A stretch of 44,704 bases of DNA, taken from an uncultured Clostridia bacterium. Lineage in GTDB: Bacteria; Bacillota; Clostridia; Christensenellales; CAG-138. Below are positions 34,514 through 43,609 of the stretch, in pieces (within the stretch, counting starts at the first letter, position 1; every line of letters starts with the position of its first letter). Below the pieces are notes generated by a model. It was not told the DNA's origin. It ran no database searches and worked only from the letters and a program-made list of their open reading frames with translations. The stretch is from assembly GCA_947306125.1 (NCBI GenBank), contig CAMZFO010000004.1:1-44704 (forward strand), in the 5' to 3' direction. A program made the position numbers and the translations under genes.

Positions 34514-35686
34514 ATGAAGATCGACAGGCGCAAAAAAATACTGCCCTGGTGGGTCTCCGCAATCATCTGTCTGCTCATCGTTTTCGGCGTTTTCACTCTC
34601 TTCGCCGTGCCGATGGGGCTTTCGAATATGTTCAGCACTCTGATGAACACCGCGTTCGAGATACTCGTCAACACATGCCTTTACATAATGGCAATAGCGG
34701 TGCTGATGGGCGCTCTTTCGGCGATATTCACGGAGTTCGGCGTAGTCCGCCTGTTAAATAAGATACTTTCCCCGCTGATGAAGCCCGTTTACGAGCTTCC
34801 CGGAGCCGCCGCGCTGGGCATAGTCACGACTTATCTTTCGGATAACCCCGCAATTCTTTCGCTTGCCGACGACAGGGGCTTCAGGTCCTTCTTCAAGAGG
34901 TATCAGCTCCCCGCGCTCACCAACATAGGCACCTCGTTCGGCATGGGCCTTATAGTCACCACCTATATGTTGGGTCAGGAGGGCGCCGCGGGCACAAATC
35001 TCATGCCGGCCATACTCGTCGGCAACTTCTCCGCGATAATCGGAAGCATAGTCAGCACGAGGATAATGCTCTCCTTCACCAAGAAGATATTCGGCAAGGA
35101 CGCTCCCTCCGTGGACGAGGAGGAGAACGTGCCCAAGAAGGTCGTTCACGAGTCCGAGCATACGCTGGGCATGAGGATAATGAACGCTCTGCTCGACGGC
35201 GGCAAGGGCGGCGTGCAGCTGGGCCTTGGCATAATCCCCGGCGTCGTCATAATCTGCACTCTCGTAATGATGCTGACCAACTCCGCTCCCGAGGGCGGCT
35301 ACACCGGCGCGGCTTACGAGGGCATAGGGCTGCTCCCCGTGATAGCGGACAAGATCAATTTCGTATTGAAGCCCCTCTTCGGCTTCGCGTCCGCGGGCGG
35401 CATCTCCGTTCCCATAACCGCCCTTGGCTCCGCGGGCGCCGCAATGGGTCTCGTGCCCAATCTGCTTACGACCGGCCTTGCCAACGCCCATGACGTCGCT
35501 GTATTCACGGCAATGTGCATGTGCTGGAGCGGCTATCTTTCCACTCACGTTTCCATGATGGACAGCCTCGGTTATAAATATCTCACCGGCAAGGCGATCC
35601 TTTCGCATACCGTCGGCGGGCTTGCGGCGGGCGTCGCGGCAAACTGGATCTACAGGCTCGTCGCGCTCATATTCGCTCTGGCATGA
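34514..35686 (+). CDS. Nucleoside-recognition (gate) domain membrane protein, CD0519/CD1768-like
   Basis: Multi-pass protein with GAAALGIVTTYLSDNPAILSLADDRGF and ALTNIGTSFGMGLIVTTYMLG; start MKIDRRKK preferred over the upstream ATG at 34367. Confidence 0.65.
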   Translation: MKIDRRKKILPWWVSAIICLLIVFGVFTLFAVPMGLSNMFSTLMNTAFEILVNTCLYIMAIAVLMGALSAIFTEFGVVRLLNKILSPLMKPVYELPGAAALGIVTTYLSDNPAILSLADDRGFRSFFKRYQLPALTNIGTSFGMGLIVTTYMLGQEGAAGTNLMPAILVGNFSAIIGSIVSTRIMLSFTKKIFGKDAPSVDEEENVPKKVVHESEHTLGMRIMNALLDGGKGGVQLGLGIIPGVVIICTLVMMLTNSAPEGGYTGAAYEGIGLLPVIADKINFVLKPLFGFASAGGISVPITALGSAGAAMGLVPNLLTTGLANAHDVAVFTAMCMCWSGYLSTHVSMMDSLGYKYLTGKAILSHTVGGLAAGVAANWIYRLVALIFALA

Positions 35687-35693
35687 TAAGGAT

Positions 35694-35785
35694 GGAATTC
35701 CTCAAGGGAATTCCGGAGAAACTATATACCCCTCATCCGTCGCCGGTTGGCGACACCTTCCCCGCCCGGGGGAAGGCTGAATGGG
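35694..35785. repeat. Palindromic intergenic repeats
   Basis: GGAATTCC-TCAAG-GGAATTCC (35694-35714); ctcatccGTCGCCggttGGCGACaccttccccgcccgggggaagg. Confidence 0.6.
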
Positions 35786-35801
35786 GAGCTGCATCTAACG
35801 A

Positions 35802-37187
35802 ATGATACTCTCAAGCGCCGAACAGCATAAGCGAATGACGGAAAAGGCGATCCCGGGGCTCGTGACCTCGCTCGCCGTTCCGACTACTTTAAGTCAGCTC
35901 ATAACCATCATCTATAACACGGCGGATACCTATTTCGTTTCGCATATCGGCACCAGCGCTTCCGGTGCGGTCGGCGTTTCTTTTGCGCTCCAATCCATAA
36001 TACAGGCGGTGGGCTTCGGCGTCAGCATGGGCTGCGCGAGCCTCGTTTCAAGGCGCCTCGGTGAAAAGAAGGACCGGGAGGCGGAGACCTACGCGAACAG
36101 CGCTGTTTTCGCGGCGATAGTGCTGGGGCTCCTGCTCACCGTATCCGGCCTTTCGTGCCTCTCGCCCCTCATGCGCCTGCTCGGCGCGACGGACACCATA
36201 CTGCCCTTCTCCTGCGCCTATTCCCGCATAATACTCATGAACGCTCCGGTCATGTGCACCTCGTTCGTGCTTAACAACATACTGAAATCCGAGGGCGAGG
36301 CAAGGCTCTCCATGATCGGCCTCTGCGCGGGCGGCCTCATCAATATCGGGCTCGATCCGCTCTTCATATTCACCTTCAAAATGGGCATTTCCGGCGCCGC
36401 GCTCGCGACCGTCGTAAGCCAGATAGTCAGCCTCACGATACTCGTGTTCATGTTCCGCTCGGGCAGGAGCATAATTAAGCTCCGCGTCTCGGCGGTATCG
36501 AAGGAGTTCTCGACCTATTGGCAGCTCGTCAAGATAGGCTTCCCCACCATCTGCCGTCAGGGCATGGGCAGCGTCGCCTCGGCGCTTTTAAACCGCGGAG
36601 CCGCGCTTTACGGCGGCGAGTTCGCGGACGCATCGGTCGCGGCGGTCACCATTTCGAATAAGATCTATATGCTCGTCAGGTCCATGATGATCGGCATAGG
36701 GCAGGGCTTCCAGCCCATTGCGGGCTATAATTACGGTGCGAAGCTCTATTCAAGGGTCAAAAAGGCCTTCTGGTTCTCCGTGCTCGCAGGCACCTGCATA
36801 TGCACCGCGGCTTCGGTCGCGATAGGTCTCAATACGGGCGCCATAATCCGCTGGTTCCGCGACGACCCGAAGGTTGTCGAAATAGGCGCGCTCGCGCTCA
36901 CCTTCGCCGCCGCCGTGATGCCGCTTATGGCGTATTCCACCTTCGTAAATCAGCTCTATCAATGCCTGGGGTTCAGCCTCTGGGCTTCGGTGCTGGCCTC
37001 CTGCCGTCAGGGCATATTCTTCATACCCATAATACTCCTGCTGCCGCGCGCGATAGGGCTCATGGGCGTGCAGATGGCGCAGCCCGCCGCCGACCTCATG
37101 ACCTTCCTCGTCTCCGTGCCGTTCCAGATAGTGTTCTTCAAAACGGTGCTGAATAAGCAGGATGCGGGGCTTCCCCGGCCTGAGTGA
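35802..37187 (+). CDS. MATE family efflux transporter
   Basis: PTTLSQLITIIYNTADTYFVSHIGTSASGAVGVSFALQSIIQAVGFGVSMGCASLVSRRLGEKK; 12-TM MATE layout. Confidence 0.9.
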   Translation: MILSSAEQHKRMTEKAIPGLVTSLAVPTTLSQLITIIYNTADTYFVSHIGTSASGAVGVSFALQSIIQAVGFGVSMGCASLVSRRLGEKKDREAETYANSAVFAAIVLGLLLTVSGLSCLSPLMRLLGATDTILPFSCAYSRIILMNAPVMCTSFVLNNILKSEGEARLSMIGLCAGGLINIGLDPLFIFTFKMGISGAALATVVSQIVSLTILVFMFRSGRSIIKLRVSAVSKEFSTYWQLVKIGFPTICRQGMGSVASALLNRGAALYGGEFADASVAAVTISNKIYMLVRSMMIGIGQGFQPIAGYNYGAKLYSRVKKAFWFSVLAGTCICTAASVAIGLNTGAIIRWFRDDPKVVEIGALALTFAAAVMPLMAYSTFVNQLYQCLGFSLWASVLASCRQGIFFIPIILLLPRAIGLMGVQMAQPAADLMTFLVSVPFQIVFFKTVLNKQDAGLPRPE

Positions 37188-37198
37188 TAAGCAATAAT

Positions 37199-37225
37199 GA
37201 ACGGGACCGGAAACCGGTCCCGTTC
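37199..37225 (+). terminator. Strong hairpin after the MATE gene
   Basis: GAACGGGACCGG-AAA-CCGGTCCCGTTC; T-run further downstream. Confidence 0.6.
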
Positions 37226-37296
37226 ACTAATAGGAGTTTTTTCCCGCGCCGCGCGGGGAAGGCTGGCGGTCGTCATATCAATAACGCCGCTCCTAA

Positions 37297-38355
37297 TTAT
37301 TCAGCGTCTCTGCTTATGAACCTCCACGTGCTGCCGCCGTCAGACGTTTCGAATAAGAGGGTCTCTCTTCTATAGTCATCGTAATAAAGGCATACAGCAA
37401 GCGCGCCCCTTTCCCCTTTGAACACGGGAGCATATGCAAAAGAGCATCCATAGCCCGAATACTCTTGGGGGACTTCAAGCTCAAGCGCTTTCCAGCTTTC
37501 CCCTCCGTCGTCGGTGGCGAAGACACGAAATCCTCGGCCTTCCTCAAAATCCCAGCCTGTCAAGCAGAGATAGCCGACCTTATCTGAAAGGATCACGGCG
37601 TCGGTCAACTCACCGCGCTCTCCGTTTTTTGCTCCGAACTCATAATAATTCTCGCCGTCGTCCGTGCGCCATATCGTGATCACCTGACGATTCATGCAGA
37701 CTTCCCAGTCGGGAAGAATAAACCAATCTTCACCGCAATAACCCTGCATCGGCGAGCTTCCGAAGTTTTCCGTTTCGAATTGAGTGCGTATTGAATCCAT
37801 TCCCCAATACTGTTTCCTGTATTCGATTATTTTTTCTATCGCCTCCTTATACGTTTCAAGCGGCAGCTCCGAAACGCAGTCTACGCATAGGTAATGATCC
37901 ATTGCGTCTTCTTCGTTCGATAGCTGCAGATAGGATGAGAACGCCCCTATACTGCCGCCCTCGAACCTTCCGGGGTTATCAAACCAGCAAGCCGGGTTCG
38001 CCGAAGGCAAACTTGAAAGCAGCGCATCGTCTATTTCTCCGGATGAAAGGTAGTCCTCGATCATTGCGGCGTATTCGCCTTTTATGCTCTTATACTCCTT
38101 CACGTCCCAACTGCAGGCTTCGGTTTCCTGTCGGTCTGAAGCTTCCGTCGATGCCGGAGCAGGCTCTTCGGTCAAAACCGGAGTATTCCCGGCCAGCGGA
38201 TCCAGAGATAAAATCGGCGCAGCGGTAAGGTGATCAGTTACGGAAGGCGTATGATCGGCATTCCCCGATTTGCTCTTATTGCAGCATACCAGCGACAAAA
38301 GCATTCCTGCCGCCAACAAAAGCATCAAAGCGGTTTTCAATAGTTTCTTTCTCAT
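37297..38355 (-). CDS. Lipoprotein with BNR/sialidase-like beta-propeller motifs
   Basis: Signal MRKKLLKTALMLLLAAGMLLSLVCCNKS; FATDDGGESWKAL and FETSDGGSTWRF Asp-box-like motifs. Confidence 0.7.
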   Translation of the reverse strand: MRKKLLKTALMLLLAAGMLLSLVCCNKSKSGNADHTPSVTDHLTAAPILSLDPLAGNTPVLTEEPAPASTEASDRQETEACSWDVKEYKSIKGEYAAMIEDYLSSGEIDDALLSSLPSANPACWFDNPGRFEGGSIGAFSSYLQLSNEEDAMDHYLCVDCVSELPLETYKEAIEKIIEYRKQYWGMDSIRTQFETENFGSSPMQGYCGEDWFILPDWEVCMNRQVITIWRTDDGENYYEFGAKNGERGELTDAVILSDKVGYLCLTGWDFEEGRGFRVFATDDGGESWKALELEVPQEYSGYGCSFAYAPVFKGERGALAVCLYYDDYRRETLLFETSDGGSTWRFISRDAE

Positions 38356-38367
38356 AACAATCCTCTT

Positions 38368-38412
38368 TCATTTAAGCAATACAACTAAAACTAATGCAAA
38401 AAGCTTTCTCAT
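38368..38412 (-). CDS. Possible 14-aa hydrophobic micro-ORF MRKLFALVLVVLLK
   Basis: Preceded by GGGGGGA; lies between the anti-sigma-like gene and the lipoprotein gene. Confidence 0.3.
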   Translation of the reverse strand: MRKLFALVLVVLLK

Positions 38413-38430
38413 GTCAGTCCCCCCTGTTTC

Positions 38431-39300
38431 TCAGTTGTTTCCTATTTCGCTGAAAAAAGATTCTATCTGCTCAAGCGAATAAACGTGGAAGTATCGCGTA
38501 TCTGATGGATCGGACGTCCTGTAATATCCCTGCAGTTCGGAGTAAATTGCATTATCATATGAGTTGATATAATCAAGAAGCTCATTTACGAGCTTTTCGT
38601 CAGAGGCATAATTGGTAAAAGGATGATCCTTGATATTCTGCTCTGTTTCCATGCTCATTACTCCTCTGTGGTCAATGAGATAAACACCGCCTTCATCGGA
38701 TGCTGCGGCATACAGCATGGCTATGTCCGTTCCGACAATGTCATAGGCTCCGGGATAGATCGAATGTTTCCACGGGATCAATCCGACAAGGAGTTTATCA
38801 CCGTACGTATACAGAGGCGAGTCTTCCATGTGATATTCCGAGTTGCCCATCTGGAATATAACAATGGTTTCCGGCAATTCGCCCTTGTATACGCGCTCGA
38901 CCTCTGCTTCAAAATAAGTGCCGACTTTGGTTTCACTGAGCCAGTTGCGAATCGTCACCATGCATACCGCATCGGCCGCCTCATACATCTGGGCAAGATC
39001 GTAGTTTTTCAGGTAGCGTGCATCGCTCGAGCCGCCTCCCACCTGCACCGGCGGCAGCACCGCGTCCTTCGGCACGGAGGTATCCGCCATGAACGCATAC
39101 TGCGCGGGAAGCTTTGCCCCGTTATTTGAAGAGGCGGCATTCACTATCCCGAACGCGGCTCCCGCAGCGACGATCAGCGCAGCAGCTGCGGCTGCAAATC
39201 GGAAAGCCTTTCTCGGGCGGGAAGCTTTCGCCTCAAACTCACAGCTCAGCGCCTCGTCGTCAAGGTCTCCTATCAGCCTGTTTATAGTTTCAGTTTTCAT
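38431..39300 (-). CDS. Anti-sigma-factor-like single-pass membrane protein (paralogue B)
   Basis: Cytoplasmic N-terminus, one TM (FAAAAAALIVAAGAAFGIV), extracellular domain; ATGA overlap with the upstream sigma gene. Confidence 0.65.
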   Translation of the reverse strand: MKTETINRLIGDLDDEALSCEFEAKASRPRKAFRFAAAAAALIVAAGAAFGIVNAASSNNGAKLPAQYAFMADTSVPKDAVLPPVQVGGGSSDARYLKNYDLAQMYEAADAVCMVTIRNWLSETKVGTYFEAEVERVYKGELPETIVIFQMGNSEYHMEDSPLYTYGDKLLVGLIPWKHSIYPGAYDIVGTDIAMLYAAASDEGGVYLIDHRGVMSMETEQNIKDHPFTNYASDEKLVNELLDYINSYDNAIYSELQGYYRTSDPSDTRYFHVYSLEQIESFFSEIGNN

Positions 39301-39857
39301 ATTATAAAGCTCCTTTCGGTCAAATAATTTTTCAGGTCCGTTCGGATCCTGAACAGCTCCGTTTTTACGGAGCCGGGTGATACGGCGTTCTCCTTTGCTA
39401 TCCGGACTATGCTTTCATAGCGGAAATATCTTGCAATGAAGATCCGCCTCTTCCTTTCGGGCAGCGTCATTAAAAACGCGCTTATCGCCTCCCGAAGATC
39501 GCGCTCCATGGCCGCCTCTTCCGGATCCTCTCTTCCCGAGACCAGTTCCGAAAGCTCGGACAGCACTGCATCCGCTTCGGGCAGCTTTCGCTTGTAGCTC
39601 GCGTTATGCTTTCTTCTGTCGAGAGCGGTGTTTCTGGTAACGCGCGCAAGGAATGCGCCGAAGTGCATGGGGCTCGCGGGAGGTATCGCGTTCCATACCT
39701 TGTACAGCGCATCGTTCACGCACTCCTCCGCGTCCTCTTTGTTTCCGAGCACGTTCATCGCAAGCTTCATGCAATAGCGCCCGTAGGCTTTCTGCGCCTC
39801 CAACAGCGCGGATGGATCCCTGCTCAGAAAAAGCTCTGTTATCTTTCCGTCCTGCAC
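39297..39857 (-). CDS. ECF RNA polymerase sigma factor (paralogue B)
   Basis: Sigma2-like GNKEDAEECVNDALYKVWNAIPP, sigma4-like LPERKRRIFIARYFRYESIVRIAKENAVSPGSVKTELFRIRTDLK. Confidence 0.88.
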   Translation of the reverse strand: MQDGKITELFLSRDPSALLEAQKAYGRYCMKLAMNVLGNKEDAEECVNDALYKVWNAIPPASPMHFGAFLARVTRNTALDRRKHNASYKRKLPEADAVLSELSELVSGREDPEEAAMERDLREAISAFLMTLPERKRRIFIARYFRYESIVRIAKENAVSPGSVKTELFRIRTDLKNYLTERSFII

Positions 39858-39886
39858 ATGAACCTCCTTTTGCGTCGATTGAAAGA

Positions 39887-39928
39887 CCTTTCACTTGTAA
39901 AGACGACGTTTGAATGAGAAAGGTTACA
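39887..39928 (-). promoter_or_regulatory. ECF-type promoter upstream of sigma paralogue B
   Basis: Minus strand TGTAAC-N17-CGTC, followed by GTCTTTACAAGTGAAAGG. Confidence 0.55.
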
Positions 39929-40025
39929 CAAAAACACATCCGGCAAGAATGTGCTTTCCCGATACGATCATAAAGCTGTTTCGTTCCTAAGCCGAAATGC
40001 GCTGGCAGCGGTAAAACACAGCGCT

Positions 40026-40877
40026 TCACTCAAGTCCTTTTATGTAATCGATTATTTCCTCCACGCGGTAAATCCGAAGAGGAGCATATGAGTTCGCGGA
40101 ATGCACTGCATTGGTTGCTATGATCTCCGCGGCAGCGGCGTCATGCTCCCCTATGGCGTCTATGACGGCGTCCAGTATCGCCTTATCCCCGGCAAGATCC
40201 TCAAAATCCGCGCCTTCGTCATTTTGCTCTATTAAATAGGTGAAGGTGCAGTTGTGATTTACGGCATAGCGGCCTCCGTCCGGCGTCTCGGCAATATAGA
40301 AGAAGGAATGATCGACTCCTACCGGAGCATAGCAGTTCTCATACTGCATGCCGCCCCAATTGACGTCCTTAAGGAACACGAGCAGCTTGTCGCCGTAAGT
40401 GAAGAGGGGCGAGCCGCTCAGCGTCCATTCCGAATCGCCGAACTGGCAGAGCACTATGTGCTCGGGCACGCTGCCGCTTATGACCTCATCGACCTTGGCT
40501 TCAAAATAGGTGGAAGTGGTCTCGTGATCCTCCGAGAGCCAGCTGCCGATGGTGATTATGCAGGCGGCCTTTGAGTTTGCAAGGGCGGAGGTCAGGGAGT
40601 AGGCCCGCGACTTTGTGCTCGTATAGCCTTTCTTACCCACCTGGGATGGCGGCAGCACGATCTCCTTGGGGGCGGAGGGCGTTTCCCCGGGATAATTCGC
40701 TCCCGCGGCCTGCGCTATCCCGAACGCGGCGCCGGCAATTATGAGCAGCGCGGCGGCCGCGGCGGCGATCATTTTAATGGCTCTGCGCGAGCGGGAACGG
40801 GAGGCGGCCCTTTCGCTCCTTTCGACGAGCGATTCGTCTATCTCGCCGAAGCTTGAAAACAGATCCTTGTTATTCAT
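40026..40877 (-). CDS. Anti-sigma-factor-like single-pass membrane protein (paralogue A)
   Basis: One TM (MIAAAAAALLIIAGAAFGIA); shares WLSE...TYFEAKVDEV..GSVPEHIVLCQFGDSEWTLSGSPLFTYGDKLLVFL with paralogue B. Confidence 0.65.
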   Translation of the reverse strand: MNNKDLFSSFGEIDESLVERSERAASRSRSRRAIKMIAAAAAALLIIAGAAFGIAQAAGANYPGETPSAPKEIVLPPSQVGKKGYTSTKSRAYSLTSALANSKAACIITIGSWLSEDHETTSTYFEAKVDEVISGSVPEHIVLCQFGDSEWTLSGSPLFTYGDKLLVFLKDVNWGGMQYENCYAPVGVDHSFFYIAETPDGGRYAVNHNCTFTYLIEQNDEGADFEDLAGDKAILDAVIDAIGEHDAAAAEIIATNAVHSANSYAPLRIYRVEEIIDYIKGLE

Positions 40878-41427
40878 CTATAAAACCCTCCTTTATGAGA
40901 TAAGCTCTGAGTTTTTTGCGCGTGCGGCCGAGAATGACCGCCGCGTGCTTTTCGTTGAGCCCGTATGAACGGGCGATCTGCTTGACGGGCTCCGAGTAAA
41001 AGCAGCGGCGGATGAGGATATTCGCTTCCCTTTCGGGCAGACCGCGGATGAATCCGTTCACCGCGCGGCCGAGCTCCCGCGTCTCCGCCTCGCCCGCGGT
41101 GTCGGCGGAGGAGGGGAGCACCTCTGCAAGCTCGTCGAGCACGGTTTGGGCCTCGCCCCGCTTCTGCCTGCCCGCCCGCTCGAGCCTTTCAAGCGCGAGC
41201 CTGCGGGTGATCTTTGCAAGGTAGGCGCGGAGCCGGATCGGCTTTTCCGGGGGTATGGCGTTCCACGCGCGCGAGAGCGTGTCGAGCACGCATTCCTCCG
41301 CGTCGAGCCTGTCTTCAAGCAGCGCGAATGCGACCTTAAAGCAATAGGCGCCGTAGCTTTCTTTCGTCGCCTCTATCGCGCGCTCGTCCCTGTTAAAATA
41401 AAGCTCGATAAGCTCCGTATCCTTCAT
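40870..41427 (-). CDS. ECF RNA polymerase sigma factor (paralogue A)
   Basis: LEDRLDAEECVLDTLSRAWNAIPPEKPIRLRAYLAKITRRLALERL; LPEREANILIRRCFYSEPVKQIARSYGLNEKHAAVILGRTRKKLR. Confidence 0.88.
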   Translation of the reverse strand: MKDTELIELYFNRDERAIEATKESYGAYCFKVAFALLEDRLDAEECVLDTLSRAWNAIPPEKPIRLRAYLAKITRRLALERLERAGRQKRGEAQTVLDELAEVLPSSADTAGEAETRELGRAVNGFIRGLPEREANILIRRCFYSEPVKQIARSYGLNEKHAAVILGRTRKKLRAYLIKEGFIDE

Positions 41428-41626
41428 TTCTTCCTCCGAAGCGCTTTTTTTAGCCCTTCACCCATAAAGACAGTTTTTTAGGCCGTATACAACCGCACGG
41501 CAAAAATATATTTTATGAGGCGATTATAATTCTTTTTCGCTGCCGTGTCAATAAACGCGCATTTTCGGTTGAAAAACGGGCCGGGATGATGTAGAATAAA
41601 ATAAATATATACCCCGGGAGGGAACC

Positions 41627-43534
41627 ATGCGCAATATCAACGATATGTCGGTCAACGACCGGTACAGGGTGCCGAAGCCCGAAAGCATCGGAGGAGTGCC
41701 TAAGTACCTGAAGGAGCTTATCTCAAGCTTTTTCTCCCGCCTCTTCTATATTTTCCGCCTCGTGTGGGAAACGAAGCGCTCCCTGCTCTTCATAATGATA
41801 TTCATGTCGGTATTCAACGGCGTGATGCCCGTCATTGGCTCCATAATCGGCGCGAAGATAATGAACAAGCTTGCCGAGGCGTATTCGGGGGTGCAGATGG
41901 CGTTCGGCGTCATCGGCGTGCTGCTCGTGCTGCAGTTCTTCTATACCTTCGTCAATCAGGCGGTAACGAGGCTTTACGCCACAGTCACCTCCATCTCGGG
42001 CGAGCAGGTCTCAAATCACGTCAAGATGCTCATTATGGATAAGGCGCGCGAGGTGGATATGGTGAGCTACGATTCGCCCGATTTCTACGCCCGCATGGAG
42101 AACGCCAACCGCGAGGCGGGAATGCGCCCGATACAGATAATGAGCTCCACCTTCTCCGTTTTGAGCACGGTCATCAGCATTATAAGCTATATCGTCGTGC
42201 TCTTCGCCGTGAGCTGGTGGTCCCCCTGGCTCATAATACTCGTTTCGATACCGACCACGATAGTCAATTTCGTCTACCGCAAGAAGAACGTGAACTATAT
42301 GTTCTTCCGCTCCAAGAACCGCCGTCAGATGGATTATTACGCCTCCACCGTGATAGACAAGGATCTGGTGAAGGAGATAAGGATGTTCAATCTCAACTCC
42401 ACTTTCACCGGCAAATACAAGGAGGCCTTCGACGAATACTATAAGGGCCTGCGCAAGCTGAGGCTCGAGGAGTGCCTTTACGGGCTCGCGGCGGCTATGG
42501 TCACGAGCGCCGTATACTGCCTGCTCTACATATTCCTCGCAAAGGGCGTTTACCGCGGCGAATTCCCCGTCGGCGATTACGCGCTCTATACCGGCGCGAT
42601 AACGGCGATAGGCGCGGGCGTGACGAGCTTTATTGCAAGCACGGCGAGCATCTACGAGGGCACGCTCTTCATCGAAAACCTCATAAGCTTCCTCGGCGAG
42701 AAGCCGACCATAGTCCCGAGCATACCCGAGCCCCGCAAGCCCGAAAGGGGAGTGGCGCACACCATCGAATTCCGCGACGTGCGTTTCCGCTATCAGGGCC
42801 TCGATCACGACGTGTTGAAGGGCATAAATCTGACCATAAACGGCGGCGAAACGGTCGTCATAGTGGGTCTGAACGGAGCGGGCAAGACCACGCTCGTAAA
42901 GCTCCTGACAAGGCTCTACGATCCCTCCTCCGGCACGGTGCTGCTTGACGGGCACGATATAAAGGAGTACGATGTGGACGCGCTCTACGATATGTTCGGC
43001 ATCATATTCCAGGATTTCGGCAAGTACGCGGTCACCGCCGGCGAAAACATCGTGTTCGGCGATATCGAGCGCGAGGCGGGCGAGGAGGAGATGCGCGACG
43101 CCGCAAAGCGGAGCGGCGCGGACGTTTTCATAGAGAAGATGAAGAACGGCTACGATACCCCGCTCATGCGCTATTTCGAGGCGAACGGCGCGGAGCTCTC
43201 TATCGGCCAGTGGCAGAAGCTCTCCATCGCGAGGGCGTTCTACTCCGATTCGGATATACTCATACTCGACGAGCCCACCGCCTCGCTCGACCCCATGGCG
43301 GAGCAGGAGATATTCAACCGCTTCAACGAGCTCAGGGCGAACAAGACCAGCATATTCATTTCGCACCGCCTCTCCAGCGCGACTATTGCGGATAAGATAC
43401 TCGTCATGGAGGACGGGCAGATAGTCGAATGCGGCAGCCACGCGGAGCTGATGCGCGCCAAGGGCAAGTATTACACCCTCTTCTCCACTCAGGCGGCAAG
43501 GTACGTATCCGAGGCCGAACAAAAAACAGAATAA
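41627..43534 (+). CDS. ABC exporter (fused transmembrane and ATPase domains)
   Basis: N-terminal TM region; Walker A GLNGAGKTT; signature LSIGQWQKLSIARAF; Walker B ILILDEPTASLD; promoter TTGAAA-N17-TAGAAT upstream. Confidence 0.92.
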   Translation: MRNINDMSVNDRYRVPKPESIGGVPKYLKELISSFFSRLFYIFRLVWETKRSLLFIMIFMSVFNGVMPVIGSIIGAKIMNKLAEAYSGVQMAFGVIGVLLVLQFFYTFVNQAVTRLYATVTSISGEQVSNHVKMLIMDKAREVDMVSYDSPDFYARMENANREAGMRPIQIMSSTFSVLSTVISIISYIVVLFAVSWWSPWLIILVSIPTTIVNFVYRKKNVNYMFFRSKNRRQMDYYASTVIDKDLVKEIRMFNLNSTFTGKYKEAFDEYYKGLRKLRLEECLYGLAAAMVTSAVYCLLYIFLAKGVYRGEFPVGDYALYTGAITAIGAGVTSFIASTASIYEGTLFIENLISFLGEKPTIVPSIPEPRKPERGVAHTIEFRDVRFRYQGLDHDVLKGINLTINGGETVVIVGLNGAGKTTLVKLLTRLYDPSSGTVLLDGHDIKEYDVDALYDMFGIIFQDFGKYAVTAGENIVFGDIEREAGEEEMRDAAKRSGADVFIEKMKNGYDTPLMRYFEANGAELSIGQWQKLSIARAFYSDSDILILDEPTASLDPMAEQEIFNRFNELRANKTSIFISHRLSSATIADKILVMEDGQIVECGSHAELMRAKGKYYTLFSTQAARYVSEAEQKTE

Positions 43535-43609
43535 TAACGCATCACCCGCTTTTCCCCGCGGGCAAGGTTCGAATGGCGGGGCGGGGCGGGCAGATACAGG
43601 AGGAACAGC

